DNA of 64,000 nucleotides, taken from contig NC_065923.1 in the NCBI RefSeq assembly GCF_024586455.1, positions 50,228,264-50,292,263 of the forward strand. The letters run 5' to 3'. A program made the position numbers and the translations under genes. The DNA is from Bactrocera neohumeralis (lineage: Eukaryota; Arthropoda; Insecta; Diptera; Tephritidae). Positions 56,018 to 64,000 of this stretch are shown piece after piece. Within the stretch, counting starts at the first letter, position 1. Each line of letters starts with the position of its first letter. The notes under the pieces are model-generated. The model worked only from the letters and a program-made list of their open reading frames with translations, ran no database searches and had not been told where the DNA came from.

Positions 56018-56665
56018 GTTAAGACCCGGAAGCGTTATTATAAAAATAAGGCCTTGTCATTATGTTTAAAAAAATGATTTCGCACAAGTGACCGCCGGGA
56101 TTGGCTCGAAAAATTTCATTTTCGGACACCTTTTGCTGCAATTGGTTCCGTATGTCGACCTCACAAAAATAGTCCAGAGCTGTTTAATCGCACGATCTTG
56201 AAGACAACACCACAGGACCACGGCGCGAGATTATACGCTCTCCAAAAGCTTCCGTCAAAAAATTTATTGATTCGTTGACTGTATGGCATGTAGCGGCGAC
56301 TTGTTGAAACCAAAGGTCGTTCACATCAACATTCTCCAATTCAGACACGAAAAATTATTAAACGTGGCACCATAGCGTTCTCTCTGATTGTGACATTATG
56401 ACCATCTCAATTTTGAAGCGATATGGACCAATTGTCTCAATAACGACTTACCAGCGTTACGAGCGTTATGAGCGTACCCATTCCACCAAAAAGGACCTTC
56501 ATCGCTGAACAAACCTTTCTTCTGAAAATTGCGATCGGTGGCCATCACATTTGGGGCTCAATTACCACCCAAACTGACTATAAATCGAGTTACAGCTACC
56601 AAAAAGTTCAACTCCGAAAAAACTATTACCTCATTGAAAACAACACTTCTAAAAAACACCCTATA
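56018..56665 (-). mobile_element. Tc1/mariner, second DD41D-like lineage, decayed copy
   Basis: The right edge, inverted, reads AGGGTGTTTTTTAGAAG. This is the same end as the element at 14870, and the next 100 bp also match it. On the minus strand: NFQKKGLFSDEGPF (first catalytic Asp kept, about 56510), then after many stops ENVDVNDLWFQQVAATCHT (about 56320), where the expected Asp-Gly is Val-Ala, then INFLTEAFGERIISRRGP, SSRSCD*TALDYF (third-Asp block, stop inserted) and GGHLCEIIF. The far terminal repeat is lost next to the MITE. Confidence 0.75.
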
Positions 56666-57170
56666 TACATACATACATACTCATTTGGTTTGTGCATCAT
56701 GTGCTTTAATGTGTATAAATAAAATATCCACAACCACCCCTTCTGGGAAATGGTTCGATCGAAGTGTCTGCAATACCTTTATCGGTTCTCGTTTATTTTG
56801 CTCACCATTTCGAAAAAAAAGTCAATTGTCACATGTGTAAATGTTAGTAATAGATATGTTCATTAATCTAGTTTGAATTTAAATTGTGATGGCTCTAAAC
56901 TATAGATTATTAGGAACGTTTTCGAAGAATTTGAATTTTTTTGCTGCAATCTTTGTTAAAGTATGATATGAAATAAGATATAAATAAGATACATATATAA
57001 AATTTATAGGTATACATACATATGTATATATGTAGGTTAGTAATATTTTTGTGTGCGAAAATCTAATATTTTACAGGTTTCAAGACAATCATTTTTGCAA
57101 TAAGTTTTAGGATACTAAAATCAGTAATTAAATGTGTGCACATACATAAATATATATAAATTAAATCCGC
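56666..57170. other. unassigned AT-rich spacer with CATA repeat
   Basis: Short ATACATAC repeats occur (about 56669-56682 and 57009-57030). No coding signal. Confidence 0.3.
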
Positions 57171-58090
57171 TAATTGCGGAGAAATGGTTTCGACGATTCA
57201 GAGCAAGTGAAAACGACACCATGGATAAGCCAGCCGGCGGAAGACCTGTGACGACGAATACCGTTCAAATCATGGAAAACATCGAGTTAGACCGCATCTC
57301 GTGGCATCTCGTGACATCGCCCATAAGTTGGGAGTTAGTCACCAAACCATTTTAAACCATCTGCAGAAGGCTGGATACACAAAAAAGCTTGATGTTTGGG
57401 TGCCGCATGATTTGACGCAAAAAACTTCTGGACCGAATCAACGCCTGCGATATGTTACTGAAACGGAACGAACTCGACCCATTTTTGAAGCAGATGGTGA
57501 CTGGCGACGAAAACTGGATCACATACGACAATATCTAGCGAAAACGGTCGTGGTCGAAGGCCGGTGAAGCGTCCCAAACACTGGCCAAGCCGGGATTGAC
57601 GGCCACGAAGGTTTTGCCGTGAGCTTGGTGGGATTGGAAGGAAAGCATCCACTAAGAGCTGCCCCATATGGCCAGTCGCTTAATTCTACCATCTACTGCG
57701 AACAACTGGGCCGCTTGAAGCAAGCGATCGACCAAAAGCGTCCAGAATTGGCCAACAGAAAGGGTGTAGTGTTCCACCAAGAAAACGCCAGACCACACAC
57801 TTCGTTGATGACTCGTCAGGAGCTACGGAAGCTCGGGTGGGAGGTTTTATCCGCATCCACCATATAACCCGGACATAGCGCCAAGTGATTACCAGCTGTT
57901 CCTGTCCATGGCGAACGCCCTTGTTGGTGTAAAGTTGAACTCAAAGAGGCTTGTGAAAAAGGTCTGTCCGAGTTCTTCGCAAATAAGGAGGGGGCTTCTA
58001 CGAGAGGGGTATTATGAAGTTTCCGTCTAGATGGAAACAGATTATCGAACGAAACGGGCACATTTGAACTAAACCCGATCACTGTAACAC
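57171..58090 (+). pseudogene. cecropia/Hsmar1-like mariner transposase, 5'-truncated
   Basis: Homology starts at AEKWFRRFRASENDTMDKPA and runs through IAHKLGVSHQTILNHLQKAG (second helix-turn-helix), LDVWVPHDL, MVTGDENWITYDN (first catalytic Asp, about 57508), EQLGRLKQAIDQKRPELANR, GVVFHQENARPHTS (about 57765; the second catalytic Asp is Glu), LGWEVLS, HPPYNPDIAPSDYQLF (third Asp kept) and EFFANKEGGFYERGI. There are at least five frameshifts or stops (near 57295, 57420, 57540, 57625 and 57850). The first helix-turn-helix and both terminal repeats are not found. Subfamily naming is from motif memory. Confidence 0.85.
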
Positions 58091-58109
58091 TTTTTATAAA
58101 GTATTTAAT

Positions 58110-58545
58110 AAAGAGCAAAAAAGCGGACGTTCGGACAGAAACATTCACGGACGTTTACTCGACGCTTTTTTCGAAAAAAGTTAGCTATTTTTGAATTAAT
58201 ACTGTTTTCACTTTTCTTAGGCTCAAATTATCTTTCAAAATGGTTTTCACTGGTCCTTTTGATATGCCAACGATGCCAGCAAAATCTTTGATTGTTAATC
58301 GTCGATTCTCAAGCATCAATTCCTTTATATTATTGATGTATAGATCATCAGTTGATGTTGATAGCCGTCCTGGACGTGGTTCGACCTCAACGCGTTCTCG
58401 ACCCTCTTTGAATAATTTCTACCAATCAAAAACACTTGCTCGCGTCAAACAATTATCGACGAAGGCCTTTACCAACATTCTGAATGTTTCAGTACCAGAA
58501 CTTTTATTCCGCACACAAAATTTAAAGGAATTTTTTTGTTGAAGG
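58110..58545 (-). pseudogene. mariner transposase N-terminal fragment
   Basis: Read on the minus strand from 58545: NSFKFCVRNKSSGTETFRML, then LTRASVFDW, a stop where the family has Tyr, KLFKEGRERVEVEPRPGR, NIKELMLENRRLTIKDFAG, ISKGPVKTILKDNLSLRKVK. This is the complete DNA-binding domain and linker of a mariner transposase, related to the gene at 39129. It ends at about 58110 against the plus-strand mariner. No catalytic motif is present. Confidence 0.8.
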
Positions 58546-58552
58546 AACTTTA

Positions 58553-58887
58553 CAGGGTTTGTTCGGAAAGTAGTAGGACTGATTTTCTTTTCCCACGACT
58601 GTACGTCGAAGTGTTGCTAGCAAACGAACGAGCGGTTGGCCAGTTATCTCCGAACATCTGGAGAATCAGGACAAACATTTTCGCGCGATTTGTTTCGTGG
58701 CTTTATGTGGAAGTCCTCAAGAGACTCAAAGGGTCAATGGGGTCCCACAAGACATCGGAGCCGATTGGAAGTTGCGCCACGACAACGCACGACAAGCCTA
58801 TTTTGAATGTTTTTAAAGAATTCTAACGATTAGTTTAACAATTTTTTTTAAATCGACTCAGTCCTATTACTTTCCGAACAAACTCTG
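58553..58887 (+). mobile_element. mariner deletion derivative with perfect TA duplication
   Basis: The ends CAGGGTTTGTTCGGAAAG and (inverted) CAGAGTTTGTTCGGAAAG are flanked by TA at 58551-58552 and 58888-58889. The element is 335 bp. The interior keeps a relic of the second catalytic block, DWKLRHDNAR, near 58765-58800, so it arose by deletion from a full element. The ends resemble those of irritans-type mariners as I remember them. Confidence 0.85.
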
Positions 58888-59010
58888 TATACTAAAACTA
58901 ATTATTATTTTGATGTGACATTTGGCACAGATTGTCATACCAACCTAGAAGCAAAATATTTTGACGAAAGGGGTTTCGCGCGAAATTTTAATTAAAAAGT
59001 CTTAATTTTT

Positions 59011-59511
59011 TTGCTCACAGCTGTATATACACAACATCCGTTACATACTGTTCACAGAGTAGCACTCGAACAAAGGTGCGCTACTTCGTGGTGTGAACTA
59101 TTTGGAGCTGACTATTTTGTTCATAGGCATCGGGCGGAACAGATGGACGACTTGGCAGTCTGCACAATGACCGACAAAGATCCCAGTAGAATTAAAGACA
59201 CCTGTAATAACTCGGCTGACATTAGCATAACCCGGCATCTGTCGCATCACCTCGTTCGAGAAACCCTCCGACTTATTTCTGTGAACAACCACAACTTTGT
59301 CAACTTTACCACAGCGAATTTCATGAGCGCAAACTCACACACTTCCAATTCTGCGGATGTAATCGTTGGCGAACGAATATTCCGCAAGTTCATCGAAGCA
59401 GCAGTTCTACCAAACGAACGCGACAGCTCTGATCACCGCCTAAGGCTTCTTAATTTGGAGATGCGGCAAATGGTAAAGCAACAGAAGCAGGCAAAATTGG
59501 AGGGCATTTGA
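59011..59511 (+). other. unassigned open frame, 166 codons
   Basis: An uninterrupted frame of 166 codons lies outside all recognised repeats. Its composition is more protein-like than most frames here: balanced, His- and Asn-rich, with an acidic/basic end reading HRLRLLNLEMRQMVKQQKQA that could form a coiled coil. There is no signal peptide, transmembrane stretch or family motif I can name. The DNA is less AT-rich than its surroundings. It could be an exon, a domain of an unrecognised retroelement, or chance. No splice sites were established. Confidence 0.25.
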
Positions 59512-60914
59512 AGTTTTGTAACCTCTCAACTGGTGTAAGTAAGCTTTGTACTTCTTGGAGTCCTAGTCCATTGGGAATAGACATCGTACGGATTGAAATT
59601 CCGTAGCCACGTGTTCTCATTAATTTTAACTGCAAATTGCACTGAACCCTTCAACTGACAAGGTCAAAGATGTGTTACGCGAAGGCTTATGTCTTCAATA
59701 AAGCAAAATCGTCAGAAGCCTTCAGCACAGGCGGCATAAAAATATTGAAATCATCGAGGCTTGAGGTGAGACTTCGGAAATCGTCCATAACATAGCTCTA
59801 GAACATTTAAGACATTCAAATTTATATGTACATATGTACACATTGCATGCGAAAATATATTTATATCTCATTATTTTATAAAAAATATTTAAAAAAAGCT
59901 TTCATGCTGAGGATTAGCTAATTAACTATAATAGCAGCTTAATCCGAGATTTGTTTTTATTAGTACAAAAGTGAGCACATCGTACATGCACCTATTCAAG
60001 CTTTACATAGTTAAATTTGCAAACTTGCAAACAACTACATACATACATACATATGTATATGTATGTATATGTGTGCAGCGCCTAAAGTCTAGATTGTGGT
60101 TCGATTTTGCATCCGTTTGTCCTTGCTGACGAGAACAAATTGTGTCAGCTGCCAGTTTCCTAGTTCATGCATCCGGGCCACTGGGGGCACACAGAATGGA
60201 ACACTTTTCTAGTGTCAAGTAGCATGTGCATATGAGTATACATACATATGTAGTTATGGATAGTTTCAACTTTAGCTGGTGTTGACAGTCCTACTAACCG
60301 CTGTGTGTACAGAGAATGTTTGCGCATACATTCATATGTTTGTATGTGGAAGAGCCGCCGTTATGAAAGCACGAAGAACCGCACCGCTCCACTTAACGTA
60401 CAATCCGTTCAAGCACCAGCAAATGCAGCAACTACTATTTGACATTTCATATAAAACAACAACTACATCCGTTTGAATGAGAGACATCAAATGTTTTACG
60501 GAAATCTGAAATACTCAGAGCAACGGCGGAGATGACAGGACCAGCTGCGGTGGTGGGCCGCACACGGATGAACATGTCTGCCTAAATGGCTAGAGAAATG
60601 TTTGAATTCTTCGCATTGAGCTGTAATTGTCCTTACTTTCTCGATCATAAAACCGCAGGGGAATATAAGTATGTATGTGGTCGTGTATGTGCGGTATACA
60701 GGTGACAAAACTTGAGTCAGACTAATATCAGTAGACTTACAATACAGTTTACATCTGCTGTTAATATCAATGATTGCTTTGCCTTTAAATTGGCCAAGGT
60801 AACTTAAATGTATAAATTGACAAAAATTATTATTTCAATAAGGATTCTGATAAATTACGAATTTTACTTCGTTGCATTCGCAAAAATGAAAAAAATATGG
60901 TTAGAAGATCATTA
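59512..60914. other. unassigned unique stretch with CATA repeat
   Basis: Contains a CATA/TATG repeat at 60036-60076. Nothing else recognised. Confidence 0.35.
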
Positions 60915-61066
60915 TATGTGACCTGGTCTACGGAAAGGGGGCTTAGGTGTCAAAAAAAAGGAGAACAATTAATGAGATAACGAGAAACTGACGATTATTT
61001 TTAACAGCTTTTCCCAGAAAACTAGTTTTTGCACGTTAGCTCCCTTTTCGTAGACCAGGTCACATA
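60915..61066. mobile_element. GTGACC-MITE copy 3
   Basis: A 152 bp element, the same length as copy 2 and differing at four positions. The ends are TATGTGACCTGGTCTACGG / CGTAGACCAGGTCACATA, with TA on both sides (60913-60914, 61067-61068). The interior is non-coding (GGAGAACAATTAATGAGATA...). Confidence 0.9.
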
Positions 61067-61099
61067 TAGCTATACTACAGCGATGGAGTATCGTTCCCA

Positions 61100-61740
61100 T
61101 GCTACTGACTCAGTGAAACTGTTATAGTCTGACTTTTCCGATTCTTTTCATATTTTTTTTGCACTTTATTCGGTCGGTCAGAACACAAAACTTCGCCAGT
61201 TACCGCTATTCTTAGGGAAGTCGCGCCAGTTGTACATCGCCATCGCACTTGCTTCGATTGTCCACCCAAGGGTCAAGAGGCACCTAACTATATCCATGTC
61301 TTCGTAGAGTATCGTCAATGTTTATGCGCCGTTTAATTGGACGGCAATATTGAAAGGCTTATAGATTTGTTATTTTGTTAGTCGATAGAGGGATCTTTAT
61401 CTTAGTTACCTACCGATCCCAAAGTAGCAACTATAGGCAAGAGTTATTCTGCGCTTGATCTCCTGGTTTAGATTATTGGGTGAATATGCTTTCGACAAAG
61501 CTCTTAGCTTTTTCAAACTTATTACTGCCAATAGTGACGTAGTTCGCAATACACGACATCTGTGTATCTATTACAGGTACTTTAACCTGCTATCGTTCGT
61601 GGAAAAGTCTACGCCGACAGCTCTGTTGTTAAGACTTAAGATGTCAATATCTTCTGGGTACGCTGTAGCATTGTACTTTCTGTGTAGACAGTGCCCCTGC
61701 AGTTCAGATTAGCGGCACATATCACTTTTTCCAGCTTTAT
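61100..61740 (-). pseudogene. decayed LINE reverse transcriptase, C-terminal half
   Basis: Minus-strand translation in shifting frames gives AYPEDIDILSLNNRAVGVDF (about 61660; equivalent of YADDIDI..., with the catalytic ADD changed to PED), then LRALSKAYSPNNLNQEIKRR, ITLAYSCYFGI, SRSLYRLTK (matches ITLANRCYFGLSRQLRSRALSR of endonuclease-RT LINEs), and near the 3' end AMAMYNWRDFPKNSGNW. The family is related to LINE-1 but clearly different in sequence. Many stops make it an old copy. Confidence 0.65.
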
Positions 61741-62523
61741 ATTGGGATATAGAAGGAATCACCCTGACCTTTCCGATTGCACAAAATAAGTTGGACTGTA
61801 CAACCGCCTACATGGCAAAACTTTGCAAAAAGTTCATGAACATTTTTGATATCTGAGAAGATAGGTTGGGGTATAAAGAGACAAGGCATAAATTTATAGC
61901 TGTTGTAATACATTTGTATGTTTAAATAATATATTATCTATAAAGACAAAATATCATTTTGATTAACTTCCGCGATTCATTTTGAATGATGAAATTATTA
62001 AAGAGGCCTTGCGTATAATTTAGAAATTATTTTTGGGATAATAACCTCCACATGTAACTTAATTCAACATTTGATCACGGTATATTTTAACTGTTATATG
62101 AGAACAATGCAGATAAACCAGGATAATAAACTCGGAACATAAATTTTACAACGAATCACTTGTTTTCAGCACGAATATTGACCCATTGATGTGCTCTGCT
62201 GTAGCAACATCCCTGCAGGGAAGCTTACAAATTTGTACAAGTTTCTCGTTCTGTTGTCACTACGGAACATATTATGTTATCGAATTTTATTTATTTAAGT
62301 ATGTTCTTTAACTAAACCGACAACTTTACTTAACTGGAAAGCATGTTTGGTACATTTTATTGTACGGTTTCGTACCTTACTTACTTAGAAATAAATAATT
62401 TTCTACTGCAAACTTTGAAAACCAATAGAGATACTAGGAAACAGGGATGATATATACTCCTTTGCGCTGGAAATTGACCTGCTCAAAAATATAATATACT
62501 TGTATATTATTATATTAGGGCTA
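61741..62523. other. unassigned AT-rich stretch
   Basis: Nothing recognised. Confidence 0.35.
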
Positions 62524-63764
62524 CAACTTTGCTTCCGCCTTTTTCCAATAGATGTCTCTAGGGTCAAGCACTGGTCAAATAAATCGATTAAATCGTCTTA
62601 TATCGATCTTGGACATTTGTGTCAACACTAACCCAACAAAATATTTGTAGCGATCTGTTTGCATCCCAAACTTATTTTCAACTGAAAATATCACTTTTTG
62701 AGCTGAATTCTCGACATTTGCGGGAAATTTTGCTTTTCTTTTTTAATTCCAAGAAAAGTGCGGCTGAGGCTCATCGAATGCTTTCGGATACGTACGGTGA
62801 AGCTGTCCTAAGTGCGAGAACATGTCGCGAATAGTTTCAACGTTTTAAGAATGGTGATTATGAAGTCGAAGACCGGCATGGTGGTGGAAGGGAGACGATT
62901 TTCGAAGTTGCTGAATTGGAAGCATTACTCGACCAAGATGCGTTTCAAACCCAAGAGGAATCGTTGCATGTTGGCCGAATCAAAGCCATGGGGATGATTC
63001 AGAAACAAGAAAACTGGGTTCCTTAGGACTTGGAACCAAGAGATGTCGAACGGCGCTTCTTTGCATGTGAACAGCTGCTTCAAAGGCACAATCGAAAGGG
63101 ATTTTTACATCGCATTGTAACTGGCGACGAAAAATGGGTCCACTACGATAATCCTAAGCGAAGAAAGTCATGGGGAAAGCCTGGACATGCCTCCACGTCG
63201 ATGGCAAAACCGAACATTCACGGCGCCAAGGTCATGCTCTGCATTTGGTGGGACCAGCTGGGGGTGATATATTATGAGCTGCGAAAGCCAAGTGAAACCA
63301 TCACAAGATATCGATACCGAACGCAATTGATGCGTTTGAGCCGAGCACTAAAAGAAAAACGGCCACAGTACGAGGAAAGACACGATAAAGTCAATCTCCC
63401 GCATGACAATGCTCGGCCTCACGTCACAAAGGTGATCAAAAAATGTTTGGAGACGCTGAAATGGGAGATCTTACCCCACTCGCCGTATTCTCCAGACGTT
63501 GCTCCATCTGAGTACCACTTGTTCCAATCGATGGCACACGGTCTAGCTAACGAGCACTTCAGTTCTTATGAAGAAGTCAAAAATTGGTTTGATACTTGAA
63601 TCGACTCGAAAGATGAGGAGTTCTTTCGTCACAGAATACGCATGCTGCCAGAAAGATGGTCAAAAGTAGTAGCTAGCGACGGCCAATATTTTGAATAACA
63701 TTTTTGTAACCGTTTTTATACAATAAAGCCTTAAATTTACAAAAAAACGGCGGAAGCAAAGTTG
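62524..63764 (+). mobile_element. near full-length mauritiana-like mariner
   Basis: The ends CAACTTTGCTTCCGCCTTTTT and (inverted) CAACTTTGCTTCCGCCGTTTT bound a 1241 bp element. TA lies at the left (62522-62523). The right flank is TT followed by ATA, so the duplication is damaged by one base or offset. It carries a single transposase frame, described separately. Confidence 0.9.
62697..63698 (+). pseudogene. mauritiana-like mariner transposase with stops
   Basis: One reading frame runs the full length with no frameshift. It opens FELNSRHLREILLFFFNSKK (the expected ATG is TTT), AHRMLSDTYGEAV, and CRE, then a stop at 62832 where Trp is expected, FQRFKNGDYEVEDRHGGG. About ten residues of the second helix-turn-helix are deleted around LHVGRIKAMGM. 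WVP is followed by a stop near 63025 (Tyr expected), then FLHRIVTGDEKWVHYDN (first Asp, about 63120), VNLPHDNARPH (second Asp, about 63405) and SPYSPDVAPSEYHLF, where the third catalytic Asp is Glu (about 63510). A third stop lies at 63597 (Trp expected), and it finishes VVASDGQYFE with TAA at 63696. It is dead but mutated mainly by point changes. Confidence 0.9.
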
Positions 63765-64000
63765 TTATATAGCGTCCAGCTGCTGTTCGAATTTCGAACT
63801 AGTAAGCAATTTCTCTACAGGGTTATTATTTATCACACCTAAATTTGTGTTGCTCAATATGTACGCGCGTATATGCGTATACAAATCATACCTTAATAAA
63901 TAACGTGTATGGGTTAAAATCTCAGCTGGGATATTTCAAATTCATTACGTTATATTCATTCGCTGCAGTATACAGCCGTCCGTATAATATGCGAATTCGA
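63765..64000. other. unassigned end of window
   Basis: AT-rich DNA after the mariner; nothing recognised. Confidence 0.3.

Overview
The window looks like intergenic or intronic nuclear DNA of a higher fly, most plausibly a tephritid fruit fly (Bactrocera, Zeugodacus or Ceratitis type). This rests on AT-rich sequence, frequent short CATA/TATG repeats, a very high load of mariner and Tc1 relics including DD41D (rosa-type) copies, and non-coding repeats with terminal TTCGG-type hairpins that I recall as common in tephritid assemblies. The organism call is inference from memory; no database search was possible. I found no convincing host protein-coding gene, tRNA, rRNA or CRISPR array.

The recognisable content is layers of dead transposable elements. 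(1) One APE-type non-LTR retrotransposon family (called LINE-1 here, a local name) has five remnants: 2519-3267, 8018-8857, 23255-23399 (minus), 46016-48424 and 50381-50891. A second, R1-like LINE lies at 10380-11430 (minus). Other LINE debris, several pieces with RNase H, lies at 2270-2515, 16240-16735 (minus), 28907-29180, 40375-40770 and 61100-61740 (minus). (2) About seventeen Tc1/mariner superfamily remnants are spread through the window. They include two near full-length mariners (38963-40214 and 62524-63764), three differently deleted DD41D copies (13218-13917, 23400-24541, 36023-36875), a second DD41D lineage (14870-15577, 56018-56665), a Tc1-like element (15805-17401), and a pile-up of mariner pieces at 57170-58887.

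(3) Non-coding families: Family I (about 0.65 kb when complete) and Family II (about 1.8 kb without insertions) both carry a short hairpin near one end. A 152-162 bp MITE with 36 bp inverted repeats occurs three times (31223, 55862, 60915). There is a 438 bp MITE with arms of about 100 bp (41236-41673), a 1.3 kb element with TTAA ends (33220-34554), and a pogo-like MITE (7565-7845).

Nesting gives a relative order. LINE-1 copies at 46016 and 50381 sit at almost the same point of two Family II copies. A LINE fragment sits inside the Tc1 element at 15805-17401. A mariner sits inside Family II at 53434-54430. The TTAA-type element sits inside Family II at 20996. Every transposase or reverse transcriptase reading frame I could follow is broken, so all copies here look defective. 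The 97% match of two MITE copies and the roughly 95% match of two LINE-1 copies suggest that source elements elsewhere moved recently.

The rest is mostly unique AT-rich DNA. Two stretches with more balanced composition, 25300-26830 and 43060-45080, are the best places to look for untranslated exons or regulatory DNA of a flanking gene. A few unassigned open frames (4909-5463, 59011-59511, 49863-50099) are reported with low confidence.
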